Position numbers and translations under genes: made by a program | In this document: in pieces, positions 48,877-61,167 of the stretch | Numbering within the stretch: the first letter of the stretch is position 1 | How the letters are laid out: each line of letters opens with the position of its first letter | The notes under the pieces: generated by a model | The model's database searches: none | What the model saw: the letters and a program-made list of their open reading frames with translations, nothing else | What the model was told of the DNA's origin: nothing | Assembly (NCBI GenBank): GCA_025175895.1 | Contig: CM045988.1 | Span: forward strand, 92,043,137 to 92,107,136 | Length of the DNA: 64,000 nt | Origin: Wurfbainia villosa | Lineage: Eukaryota; Streptophyta; Magnoliopsida; Zingiberales; Zingiberaceae | Direction: 5' to 3'

Positions 48877-51212
48877 TGTTGGGATGTATACGAAGCCTAG
48901 CTCTTTTGTATGAACATCTTTATTTTGAAATAAGAATCACATGATCATTGATGTTATATTTATATATGTGTGCATATTGTCTAATATTTTACATTGTAGA
49001 TAACATGGTGCGGTGGTGCATGAAGATCATGTTATCAGTCCCTTGTAGAATATAAGTAGAGGCTCACAACCAAGATGGTTTTGGACAAACCATTGGCATG
49101 GTTGTAGTGTAGCTTGGTATTGTGTTATCTTGAACATAGAGTTAGGTGTATTGAGCAGACCACATAGAGGTGATTCAATTTATTGCTGACTACATAATTG
49201 AATCGGACCTCGGATATTATGTTGTACATGCTCTTAATCCCGATATAATAACGGGCACATGTACTTAGTATTTATTTCTTTGATTTACCAGAGGGTGAGA
49301 TTTCTATGGATTAAATCAATATGCCCGGTAAGTTGGGAAGTGATATTATTTACATGGTGTGCCGTTGATTATAGGAGGAATCCGTGTCCTATATATTAGG
49401 TTGATGATGTCCCCTTGAGGAGCTCATAAGGTTCATCATGTAAACCCTGCAGGTTGACTTAGTCAACATGATGATAAGGTTGAGTGGTACTACTCGAGGA
49501 GTTAGATGTTAATTAATCGATGGTCAAGAAATCAATTAATTAATTGACGGACATTCGATATCTTAAACACGGGGAGATGGATGTACAAATAATATATGGA
49601 GCCCATATTAATTTATGGGGGTTGGTGAGGTAGTTCGATGATGATCCTCTAGTGGAATGAAACATCATTGATGGATCAAGTTTGTGTGGTTCCGATCCAT
49701 CGGGTGGCCAAGACCCAACTCCTCCTCATGATCCCTATCGTAGCCTTATATAAACCTCATGAAGTCTAGATCAAATGATGGAAAACAAATCTCTAGATCC
49801 GACGGTTGGGATTAATTTCCTAGAACCGACGGTTGAGATTAAATCTCTAAATCCGACGGTTGAGATTAAAACCCTAGAACCGACGGTGGAGATTAAACCA
49901 AGGCCTAAACCTAACTCTATATAAAAGGGAGAGGAAAGGTTGGATAAGGTGGGTGGCAAGAAAATTGGGAATTAGTTCCTATATTTTTGGCTACCTCATC
50001 AATAACCAATTTTCTCCTAAGTTCTATATAAGGGAGCATGGGTTGGGCGGCAACTAAGTTTAATGGATGGTTCATGATGGATGCTAAGGAAATTAGGGTT
50101 TTGCCTAGCATTACTTGGGCGGCAAGCAACCTCAAGGAGGAAACCCTAATTAGGGTTTTGGTTCCTTAGGTTGGGCGGCCAAGGTGGTGGAGCCAGAGGG
50201 GGCGTAACTATGGATGAGCTTGTCTTATTCCTCGAGGTGGCTAGCTCCTAGATCTCTCCTCTCCACCATGCTTAGGCGGCAAGACACTATGGAGGAAACC
50301 CTAATTAGATTAGGGTTTGGCTCTTTGGATTAGGCGGCTAGGTTTGGAAGTTATGGTTGGGCGCAACTATAGGAAGGGCTCATCTTCTTCCTTCTAAGGG
50401 TTGGCCGCCACTACCTTCTCTTCCTCTACCTAAGGCAAGAAATCCAAAGGAAGCTTGGTTGGGCTAGGGTTTGAAAGGCAAGGTAGGTGGCAACTATAGG
50501 GAAGTGTTCTTCTTCTTCCTAGGGTGTTGGCGGTTCCTATCCTTTTCCTATACCTTTGGTGGTGCCCAACCTATTCCTCTTTTCCCTTTGTTTTCCTCTT
50601 GGCTCATGGCACTAGGAGCTAGGGTTTGTCCCTAGTCTGGTTTGGTTGTTTCCATTATGTTCTCTCTATTCTTGGGGCGTGCATCAATCCTTTGTGGATT
50701 GGTGGTTGGCTCAAGCAAGAAGGGAAAGAGAGTTCTTCATTCTTTGGATTGAAGAAGATCTAAGAAGCTTCAACTTGTGGAGGATCTTCGCCCACACGAA
50801 GTCTACAAGGAGGTTAGGACATACGATAGAAGATCAAGAGGTATAAAAGTTTTATAACTTTAATTTCAGATCTGAGCATGTTCTTATATATGATGATTAT
50901 ACATGTGTGTATATGAATATATATTGTATAATCATGGACCCCGAAGACAAACACAAAAACCGGCGATCCGTCCGTCGTCTCTTCCGCGGCTAACCGACTA
51001 GAAGAGTTGTGTTGCTTGAACAACTAGTTTGTTCAAGCGATCGCTCGAGTCGTTAGCACGACGACGAATTGGTTGTGCTTAGGAAACTCATCCCATCCGG
51101 ATTAGTTTTCATTAGTGAAAATTTTAATCCGGGGACATGGGAGCCTATGAGCATTCCGAGGATTAGCACGGTTGCCAACAAATGGTATCAGAGCTTCTGG
51201 GCAATACCAACA
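48877..51212 (+). repeat. 3' LTR of element A'
   Basis: Preceded by the polypurine tract 'aagtgggagat'. It starts TGTTGGGATG and ends ACCAACA directly before CACAT. Its last 32 bp contain aatggtatcagagc, a PBS copy inside the LTR. The hairpin arm has expanded by one ATTA unit (about 49514-49550). Confidence 0.8.
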
Positions 51213-51299
51213 CACATGTCACTGCACCGCGTGTCACAAAGGATACACAGATGATACCTCGTCGTAGTGGGAGGGTTGTTAGACAGCCTCTTAGATTCA

Positions 51300-52743
51300 T
51301 GTTTTTAGACGAATCTTCGGATTTGGTCCCTAGCAAACATGAACCTGATCCCTAGACATACGACGAGGCAATCCAAGATATAAATACAACATCTTGGCAA
51401 AGTGCAATGAATACTGAGATTGAATCTATGGATTCAAGTCAGGTCTGGGAGCTCTTATGCACTGCAGCTCATATGGATTATGAGTTGTGGCAGATGGATG
51501 TCAAGACAGCTTTCCTTAATGAAAGTCTTGAGGAAAACATCTATATGAAGCAACTGCAGGAGGAATTCATTGCTAAGGGCAAAGAGCGTATTGTATATAA
51601 GCTTAATCAGTCCATTAATGGATCAAGCAAGCTTTAAGTCTTGGGACATCCGCTGAGGAAGTAAATCCAATTATGGATTTATTCAAAGTTCGGATGGGTC
51701 TTGTGTATATCGTAGATGTGACTAAACGTAGTGGTATTTTTATACTATACGTAGATGACATTTTGGTGGTTGGCGACAACATCGAAATGTTATCGACGTA
51801 TATGGTGCCCAAAATACTTTGATACGAAGGACTTAGGAGGTGGGACACATCCTTGGGATCAAGGTTATAAGGATCGCAGAAAAGGATGTTGTGCTTATCC
51901 CAAGCTTCATACATAGACACGATTATGGAGCTGCTTTAGCATGCAGAACTCCAAGAAGGGTTTTCTACCTTCGCATGGAGTTCCTTTATCTAAGGAGATG
52001 TCCTAGATCATCCGAGGAGATAGAGGAGACGGCGGTTCCCTTATGCTTGGCAGAGAGGAAGCCTCATGTATGCGATGCTCAGACTGAGACCAGGATATCC
52101 GCTGCGTCATGGCATCACAGCAGACATCGAGTAATCCAGATGTGGACATTGGATCGCGTAAAGCATATATCAAGTACCCGAGAAGGACTAGGGATTATAT
52201 CTTGGTTTACCGAAAGCGCACTAATTACTCCCTGTGGGTTATACGGATTCCGACTTCCAATCTGATAGGGATAACAGTAAGTCTACCTCAGGTTTTGTGT
52301 TTACTTTGGGAGGTGGAGCCATTGTATGGAGGAGTGTCAAGCAAAAGTGCGTGGCGGACTCCACCATGGAAGCTGAGTATGTGGCGGCCTCTGAGGCGGC
52401 CAAAGAAATTGTATGGCTCAGGAACTTCCTGATGGACTTGGATGTGATTCCTGGTTTGCCCAGAACTATCACAATTTATTGTGATAATAGTGGTGCAATT
52501 GCAAACTCGAAGGAACCACGAGCCCATAAGGCTAGTAAACACATAGAGCGCAAGTACCACCTAATACGAGAAATCGCAAAGAGAGGAGAAGTTGCTGTGG
52601 CCAAGATTGCATCGGAGGATAACCTGGCAGATCCTTTCACTAAGGCCCTTCCGGCGAGAGATTTTGATAGGCATGTAGAGGGAATGGGAATAAGATGTAT
52701 GGCAGTATAAGGACAGCATAGTCTTTTAGTATAAGTGGGAGAT
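51300..52743 (+). pseudogene. Reverse transcriptase/RNase H remnant of element A
   Basis: The segment after SSQVWELL (about 51445) joins directly to HMDYELWQMDVKTAFLN, so the first third of reverse transcriptase is missing. YVDD lies at about 51750. The RNase H frame 52234-52710 is intact (SDFQSDRDNSKSTSGFVFTL; EAEYVAASEAAKE; YCDNSGAIANS; RKYHLIREI) and ends shortly before the polypurine tract at 52731-52743. Confidence 0.8.
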
Positions 52744-53851
52744 TGTTGGGATGTATACTGAAAGCCTAACTCTTTTGTATGAACATCTTTATTTTGAAAT
52801 AAGAATCACATGATCATTGTTTGCATATTTTTATGGTTATGCAATATTGTCTAATACGTTACATTGTAGATAACATGGTGTGTGGTGTCACACGGGAGAA
52901 CTTGTTATCGGCTCCTTGTAAAGTATAAGTAAAGGCTCACAACCGAGATGACTTTGGACAAACCATCGGAATGGTTGTAGTGTGATTTGGTATTGGTTTG
53001 TCTTGACCATAGAATCACACTAGTGCACTTTGTGTGTATTGAGCAGGACCGACACAGAGGTGATTCGATTTATTGCTGATTACATAATCGAATCGGACCT
53101 CAGATATTATTTAGTACATACTCTTAATCCCGATATAATAACGGGCACATATACTTGGTACTCATCTCTTTGATTTACCAATGGGAGAGATTTATAGATT
53201 AAATCGATAGACTCGGTAAGTTGGGAGATGATATTATTTATATGGTGTGTCGTTGATTATAGGAGGAAACCGTGTCTTATATATTAGGATGATGATGTCC
53301 CCTTGAGGAGCTCATAAGGTTCATCATGTAAACCCTGCAGGTGGACTTGGTCCGGCATGATGAAAAGGTTGAGTGGTTCTACTCAAGGAGTTAGATGTTG
53401 ATTAATTAATGGTTAGTAAATTAATTAATCGATGGACATTCGAGATCTTAAACACGGGGAGAAAATGTACAAATAATATATGGAACTCATATTGTCATAT
53501 GGGGGTTGGTGAGGTAGATCAATGATGGACCTTTAGTGGATTGGATCATCATTAGTGGATCAGACTTTATGTGAGCTTGATCCATGGGTGGCCAAGACCC
53601 AACTCCTCCTCATGGTCCCTAATGTAGCTCATTAACACCTCAAGATGCTTAGATCCAATGGATAGAAACAAAACACTAAGATCCATTGGTAGAGATTAAA
53701 TCTCTAAGATCTGACGGTTGAGATTAAATCTCTAGATCCGACGGTTGAGATTAAATCCCTAGAACCAATGGAGGAGATTAATTCATGGCTTATCCCCAAA
53801 CTCTATAAAAGGTGGCATGGGGTTGGCGTGAAGAACATCCTAGGGAGGTAG
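52744..53851 (+). repeat. 3' LTR of element A, left part (split by element B)
   Basis: Nearly identical to 38044-39151. It is broken at 53851 by element B and continues at 63354 with the sequence matching 39169 onward. About 17 bp of LTR are missing at the break. Confidence 0.85.
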
Positions 53852-55977
53852 TGTTGGGTTTCCGGCACCGCGGCGTGTGTGTGTTCGATCATGTTTCGTA
53901 AACATGAGCACAGCGGAAGCAATTAAAAATAATAAATCTATATTTATTACAACACACACAACACACGCATGCATATTACAACAAGTGTAGACATAACCGT
54001 AAATTAAAATTTGCAATAAAAGAAATTTATCTACGTTATACCTTTCGTATGACGTGTAGCGGGAACGACATCAACCGGAACGATCCTCGTAAGAATCGTC
54101 TCTATCCGTATCCACGCCGAGCTCCTCGGGATGACTTCGCTAAGTCACGAGCTTCGTCTTCGTACGGGTTACTTGCCTCGTGTTGAAGACGACGTGATCG
54201 AGAGATGATCACGATCCGAATCCAAATTCGGATCCAAAAGCGAGTTCTCAAAACTTCGCTTCTCCGGAGAAGGTATTCGTCAACGTTTGGCGAATCGCCG
54301 TCCTCCACCTCAGAGGATTACGGAGATCAAATCCCGATAAGTTAGCGCGCTGTCGGAGCACTAACCGTCGTCCAAGCGGCGCTCCGGCGAAGGAGGAGAA
54401 GCTGTCAGAAAACTGGACAGCTTGGTGGAGGAATAATGGCGCCCGGCCAAAACAAGGAGAGAAAAGCTCACCTTGATGCCAAACCTATAGGAGATCACGG
54501 AGGAGTGGCGGAGGTTCACGGCTGGAGCTTGGGCGCGGCAACAAGTCTTGGGCGGCACAAAAGCTGGCGGCGGCACTAGGGTTAGGCGCCGAAAAACTCC
54601 AACAAGGGTGGCGGCAACTTTTATAGAACTAATTCTCTTAATGGTTAATGGATCATATCCATAAAGCCCGTTAACCGCTCCATTAAGATAAGTTAAAATA
54701 AACCAAACCATGATGGTTTATTTTAAGTTAAAAGCGAACGAACCAACCTTTGGTTCATTCGTTTAAAATAAACCAAACCCTTTGGTTTATTCTCATCCAT
54801 TGGATTAGAACCAAACCATTTTGGTCCATCCATTATGTCTTCATAAGACACGGCCCATCCACGCTTCCATTGCGTGAAACAATTTCATGCTCGCTTTATG
54901 TTTAGTCAACCAAACATAGTTTCTCTCGATGCGAGAATCCCATTCTCAAGCTCGTTTTAAATCCTTTGGATTACACTCGTTGTCGTGTGACCAAATAGGT
55001 TCTCGGTTTATGTTGGCGTCTATAATTAACCATTAATTATAGAGCGATCATGAGTGGCACCTAGTAGTACATCATGATCCCCAATTAAGAAAGATCAGCG
55101 GTTGATCGAACTATTTACGAAACCCTTGATGGCTTCGAATGAATCGTGCCCCATTCCCTTCACTCATCTTATACCCACTTGGTTCGGGACATGGTCTATT
55201 GTGCCGATCCCCACTAAGTGACTCGTCACACCTAGCCCAAGTATCATTTCCTCGTCCTCACAGTTCTAGTTACTCCACATGTATCGAAGAGTACCTTACT
55301 CTAAACATGTAATGCTTTGGCAGACTTTAGTAACAATCACGAGAGGCCATGGGTATACATCTCCTCGCATAGGAGTGGTGAATCCTTTATAGGCTATTCA
55401 AACACCTTGATCGACTTATACCCAATCATCCGGGTCCACATCTCCTCGGAGATGTTTGCTTAAGATGTCAAAGCATAAGTCTCCATGATCAAGATGACTT
55501 GAATCTAAGTCAAAGAACATCGCACTTAAGCCACGATAAGAACTTCATTGACATATCTATATATGCGAGAGAACCATATGAAGTCTTACGGTGGTCACTC
55601 CAATGAACTAGTTACCATAACTAGCATCCACGATTAACTCGGACATCACTATGTCTCGGCCCGGTGAGAATCGGTGCTTGGATACACGAGGAGTATACCT
55701 CGTGCTAGTCTCGGAGAATTGATGGTGTCGAATCCATCAATTCATCGACTAGGGATAATTAGATACATCACAATTACACATGTAGAGATACTCACTAGTT
55801 GTGATCCAATCACAAATTCTCTCATCTTTGTGAATCGTATCGTGGACATTGATAAATGAGTTTAAGATCAATCAAATACATAAAACATGTATACTCAAAT
55901 AGTGAATCTTCATTTATCATATAAATGGTTCATACATAAGGCGATTGCCTTAGGACATCTCTCATATATTACTAACA
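53852..55977 (-). repeat. 3' LTR of element B
   Basis: About 60 bp shorter than the other B LTR. Many differences are single-base losses. It contains palindromes at 54693-54726 (TTAAAATAAACCA pairing with TGGTTTATTTTAA) and 55019-55043 (TCTATAATTAA, loop CCA, TTAATTATAGA). Confidence 0.85.
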
Positions 55978-56039
55978 GACTCCCACTTGGCCTAATGCCA
56001 ATCGCTATGGTATCCAATACCATAAGCACCAACATGACC

Positions 56040-57850
56040 CTCAAACTTACTTTGAGGTAATGCTTTAGTCGAAGGATCCGCTAAGTTCCTTTCAGTGGGA
56101 ATTTTCTCGATTTGTATTTCGTTCCTCTTATGATCTCTCGATAAGATGATAGCGGCGAAGCACATGTTTGGATCGTTGATGAGACCTTGGCTCTTTCGCT
56201 TTGTGCAATTGCTCCATTGTTGTATGTGATGGGCCGGTATTGCTTCAACAATGGCGGAATCACACCAAGTTCATGAGCGAACTTCTTGATCCAAACCGCT
56301 TCCTTTGCTTAGAAGGCTGCAATATATTGCCTCGATGGTAGAATCGCTCTGATCTCTTGTTTGGAACTTTTCCAACTCACTGCGCCCCATTCAAGGTGAA
56401 CACGTATCGGTGAGACACAGGAATCATCCTTGTTTATGCGGAAGCTGACATCCGTATACCCGCGTATCACCATGCCCCCTTCTCCATATATTAGGAACAC
56501 ATCCTTAGTTCTTCTCAAGTACTTAAGGATCGTCTTAACAGCCACCCAATGATCCATTCCTGGATCAGATTGGTATCTGCTCGTGACACTCAGAGCATAC
56601 GATACATCGGGCCTTGTACATAACATAGCATACATGATAGATCCTATTGCGGATGCATAGGGAATCTTACTCATGCAAATCCTCTCGTCTTACGTAATGC
56701 GGACACATAGACTTGAAAGGTGTACCCCATGCACGATGGGTAGATAACCTTTCTTGGATTCGACATGCTAAACCTCTTTGCTTTTCGGTCTATATATGTA
56801 GACTGCGAAAGACCAAGCAATCGTTTCGATCTATCTCTATAGATCTTAATCCCAAGGATGTAGGTTGCTTCTCCCAGGTCTTTCATGGAGAATGTCTTGG
56901 ATAACCAAACCTTAACTGACTGTAAGATTGACACATCGTTTCCTATAAGTAATATGTCATCGACATACAATACTAGGAACACATTTGCACTCCCACTAAC
57001 CTTCTTGTACACACAAGGTTAAATGCGGATTTTGTGAGAAATCAAACTTTTTGATCGTCTCATCAAGCGGATATTCCGACTCTGGATGCTTGCTTGATCC
57101 ATAAATGGATCGTCGCAATTTGCATACCTTGGTTTTATCAACCGATGTGAAACCCTCGGGTTGTATCATATACCGTCCTCGGCGAGTTTCCATTAAGGAA
57201 AATTTGTTTTCACATCCATGCCATATCTCATAATCATAATGAGCCGCTATGGCCAGGAGCATCCGAATGGATTTAAGCATAGCTACAGGCGAATAGGTTT
57301 CGTCATAATCAACACCTTGTTTTTGACGATATCCTTTCGCCACCAATCTAACCTTATAGGTAATCACATTACCATCCATGTCGGTTTTCTTCTTGAAAAC
57401 CCACTTGCACCCTATAGGCTTTATGCCTTCAGGTGGGTCAACCAAGTTCCAAACTTGGTTTTCGTACATGGAATCCATTTCCGACTTCATGGCACTAAGC
57501 CACTTATCCCTTTCTGAACTTGTCAGCACTTCTTCATAACTGGTAGGCTCCTCATCATCAATGAGTAACACGTCGTTCGATTCACTTACGAGAAATCCAT
57601 ATCTCTCAGGAATATTGCGTGTTCTACCAGATCTACGAAGATGTGGTGTTACAATAGGTCCAGCTGATTGCTCATCACTATGAGTTGTCGGCTGTTGTGC
57701 TTCACCAGGTATCTCATCAATGTCTATTTGAGTCTCTCGAGCCTCCTCAAGCTCGACGATACTCCCACTGTTTTCTTGCAAGAGAAACTCTTTCTCTAGA
57801 AACACAGCATGCCTTGAAACAAACACCTTTTGTTCCACAGGATGATAGAA
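56040..57850 (-). pseudogene. Reverse transcriptase/RNase H of element B
   Basis: The frame ending at 56996 covers the integrase C-terminus and most of reverse transcriptase (WVFKKKTDMDGNVITYK; VDYDETYSPVAMLKSIRML). The next frame (57012-56671) carries the catalytic YVDD (LYVDDILLIGND). A third (56674-56309) holds RNase H-side sequence (YASAIGSIMYAMLCTRPDVS). The RNase H C-terminal part is decayed. The frame breaks at about 57010 and 56672 prevent a continuous product. The IYGSSKHPES segment differs from the usual GLKQA motif by small indels. Confidence 0.8.
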
Positions 57851-58901
57851 TTGGTAACCCCTTGTTTCCTTAGGGTATCCAATAAATAGACATTTATCAG
57901 ACTTAACATCCAGTTTGTCTGATACAGTCCGCTTCACATAAGCAGGACAACCCCATATCTTCAAGTAAGATACATGAGGTTTCTTACCATTCCATATCTC
58001 ATATGGAGTAGTTGAGACTACCTTGGTAGGCATTCTGTTTAACAAGTAAACAGGTATGCGAAGTGCATAACCCCAAAGGACTTGGGAAGAGTCGCATGAT
58101 TCATCATTGACGACCATGTCCAACAAGGTCGATTCGCCTCTCAGATACACCATTATGCTGTGGTGTATAGGGCGGAGTCCATTGAGACAATATGCCATTG
58201 TCTCTTAGATAATCAAGAAACTCTTGACTTAAGTATTCACCACCTCGATCCGATCGAAGTATTTTAATACTTTTGTCATGTTGTTTCTCTACTTCATTTC
58301 TGAATTCTTTGAACCTTTCAAAGGCTTCAGACTTGTGTTTCATCAGGAACACATACCCAAACCGTGAGTGATCATCGGTGAAGGTAATGAAGTAGCTATA
58401 GCCTCCTAAAGCTTGAGTTGACATAGGTCCACATACATCAGTATGTACTAGACCTAGTAACTCTCCCACTCGTTCACCTTTTCCAGTAAAAGGTAACTTA
58501 GTCATCTTGCCTTTTCAGCATGATTCGCATGTATCGTATGAATCCAATTCAAACGATTCCAGAATTCCACATCGGTGTAATTCGGACATGCGTTTCTTGC
58601 TTATATGGCCAAGACGACAATGCCACATATAGGAGTCTATTTGAGTATCCTTTCGAGCACGCGTGTTGCTCGCTTCGATATTGCAAATGTCCTTTGAATC
58701 GTCCAAGCGTATAAATGTCATTACTCGAAGTTCGAGTTCCATAAATACGCCATTCAAAGTTATATAACAACAATTGTTACTAAACGTCAAATGGAAACCA
58801 TTTCTATTTAAACAGGAAATAGAAACAATGTTCTTTATTAGAGAAGGAACATAATAGCAATTGTCCAGTTCTAAGACTAGTCCACTAGGGAGCTTCAGCA
58901 A
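57850..58901 (-). pseudogene. Integrase of element B
   Basis: Pre-integrase WHCRLGHISKKRMSELH and a zinc-binding C-x2-C (about 58520-58560) are followed by the catalytic core. The first Asp is in LVHTDVCGPMS (about 58440), the second in LRSDRGGEYLS (about 58240) and the Glu in HNGVSERR (about 58130). A frame change follows that Glu. The core is complete here, in contrast to the deletion in A and A'. Confidence 0.82.
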
Positions 58902-58984
58902 ATAAGTTTCGATGGCGACCGCAGCAACCTTTGCTCCATTGCCAACTCACAAATTTGACTCCCCTCTGACAAGTCTTCTTCTAT

Positions 58985-59040
58985 TCCTTAGCCCCTGTAT
59001 GTCATTACATATATGTGAGCTACACCCAGTATCCAATACC
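58985..59040 (-). pseudogene. Protease active site of element B
   Basis: On the minus strand the sequence LDTGCSSHICND carries the aspartic protease DTG triad followed by the usual Ser-x-His spacing. The surrounding frame is short because of indels. Confidence 0.65.
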
Positions 59041-59099
59041 CAAGTGTCTAAGGAAATAGAATGACAATCAATAACGAAGATACCTGAAGAGGATGGGGC

Positions 59100-59901
59100 A
59101 TCGGATGCCTTCTTCTTCTTCATGGACTCAAGATAAATCTTGCAGTTTCTTCGCCAGTGGCCTTCCTTGCCACAATGATGGCAAGTGCCCTTTTCTTGTG
59201 AGTTCGCCTTCTTTGCCTTTTCTTCTTTCCTTTCTTACATTCTTTTGCCTTCCTCTTAGAACCTTTCTTTGAGGAATCAACTAACAGAACCGCCTTCTCC
59301 TCATGCTTCACAGAAGGCTCCACAGTCTTCAGCATATTGAGGAGCTCGGGAATGGTGGATTCCAATTTGTTCATCCGATAGTTCATCACAAATTGTGAGA
59401 AACTCTTGGGCAAACAATGCAGAATTAAGTCAATACTTAACTCATGATCCATCACAAAACCGAGGGTAGCTAGCCGCTCGATGTACCCGTTCATCTTTAG
59501 CACAAACTGCACTACAGACGAACCTTCTTGCATCTTCGTGGTGAAGAAGAGCCTAGAGACCTCGAACCTTTCGGATCTCGCTTGCTCATCGAACAACTCA
59601 TGAAGATGGAAGACCATAGTGTTAGCATCCATATGCTCATGCTGCTTCTGCAGCTCAGGTACCATCGCCGCTAGCATGATGCAACTCGCCTCGAGAATCG
59701 CCGCCACGTGCTTACGATAGACCAACATTTGATGCAGGTTGCATCGTCCTTAGGACGGTCAGGAAGAGGCTCTTCAAGGACATATGCAAGCTTTTTCGCC
59801 TTGAGAACAATTCTCAGGTTTCTAAGCCAGTCCAGGAAGTTAGGCCCAGTCAGTTTGTTCGAATCCAAAATAGTGCGCAAATTCAAAGATGTCATGATCA
59901 A
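59100..59901 (-). pseudogene. Gag of element B with CCHC zinc knuckle
   Basis: It starts near 59901 (MIMTSLNLRTILDSNKLTGP, the common copia gag opening NKLxGxNFxDW) and shifts frame near 59700. It continues through the UBN2-type region (FEVSRLFFTTKMQEGSSVVQ) to a Lys/Arg-rich linker. The knuckle CHHCGKEGHWRRNC is encoded at about 59187-59139 in the next frame. At least two frameshifts break it. Confidence 0.8.
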
Positions 59902-60014
59902 TTTATTGACCTAGAAATACAAAACGAGCATATATGAGAAAATGATTTTAAAATGCATCAATATACATTTATAAATCCCATTCATTTTTCGAATTTCTAA
60001 AACCCCAAAATCAC

Positions 60015-60500
60015 TTCGGGAGATCGTAGGTCCATCTCCGAATGGGCTGATATCCATCATAGTTATGAACAACCTTGGAGAGAGTCCAACAAGCCATTCA
60101 TAACTACGACGGTAGGTATCAACTATACCGATTGCATATCATGTATATGCAACTATCACAATGTGCTATCAACTAATTGAATGTTCACACATACATCGGG
60201 TTGTTAACACATTAACAAGTATGCATCATATGCATAGCACCCAACTTCACCTCCCTTTACATCGACCTTGGAGAGAGTCAACAAGCCGATGCTCCAGGTT
60301 AAAGCCAACCCATTAATCGACATAGTTTTAATATGGTTAGGCGCATTCAACCAATTAGCCCAGCTTGGAGAGAGTCCAACAACCAAAGCTAACGATTGAC
60401 CTCTGACTCTTACCATATTAGTATTAAACTATTCCATGGTTTGAACATATTCAGGTTCGAGCCGGGCTTGGAGAGAGTCCAACAACCCAAACAAGAAACA
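60015..60500 (-). other. 5' leader of element B with four repeated hairpins
   Basis: TTGGA-GAGAG-TCCAA, itself a 5-bp hairpin, occurs at 60075-60089, 60268-60281 (one C lost), 60364-60378 and 60468-60482. Each is embedded in a different outer stem: AGTTATGAA/TTCATAACT (60061/60097), CATCG/CGATG (60260/60287), TTAGC/GCTAA (60355/60388) and GGG/CCC (60464/60486). A further stem TTCGG(G)AGAT/ATCTCCGAA lies at 60016-60042, and TAATATGGT/ACCATATTA (60329/60412) encloses the third unit. The array lies between the PBS end of the LTR and gag. Confidence 0.7.
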
Positions 60501-61167
60501 GAACTCTGGTTCTAACCATATTAATGGAAGGTGTAGGCTTTAATATTGATTAAGGGTTTTTATGTCTCATCCTCTTTGCATGCAAATAACTATTATCTAC
60601 ATGGCATGGCATACATGTCACGACACGCATGGCATAATGTTATGCATCTAATGCAATTACATGACATACAATTATGTCATGTATATAATTTCCTTATATG
60701 TCATAACTATTTATGGAAATAAAATATGTTTAAGATTTGATTCTCCAAATCAAATCATAATTAAATTAGGAAACAAATTTCCAAATCTAATCACATATTT
60801 TATTCATGGAATTATTTGATTAAGGAAAATCTATTTAGAAACCAATTTCCTAAATCATTAAAACTACTTATGGAAATAAAATATTTTAAGATTTGATTTC
60901 CCAAATCAAATCATGATTAAATTAGGAAACAAATTTCCAGAATCTAATCAAATATTTTATTTATGGAAAATATCAATTTCCATAAATACTTCCAACTTTC
61001 CAAAAGTGGAAGATTTCCATAAATACTTCTAGACTTTCCAAAATTGAAAAATTTCCATAAATACTTCTAAATTTCCAAAATTTAGAAAATTTCCAGAAAT
61101 ACATTATGACTATCGCAAAACCATTTTTTACGATTATGTCTAAACACAACTGAGCTCACGATACCTT

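Larger units (their letters stand above)
42438..51212 (+). mobile_element. Inner copia element A' nested in A, flanked by CACAT
   Basis: A sibling of A. LTRs are 42438-44703 (apparently ~32 bp short at its end) and 48877-51212. The internal region is 44704-48876. The target duplication CACAT stands at 42433-42437 and 51213-51217. The unoccupied version of the insertion site is seen in A' itself at about 47340, where 'ataccacatgtcac' is continuous. Internal coding remnants parallel those of A, with many frameshifts. RNase H (about 48334-48780) is best preserved. It cannot move without help. Confidence 0.88.

Noticed and set aside
54102..54308. Minus-strand Arg/Ile-rich frame in the B LTR (also at 61403-61609)
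   Set aside because: LTR sequence present in both copies, with no homology to a gene.
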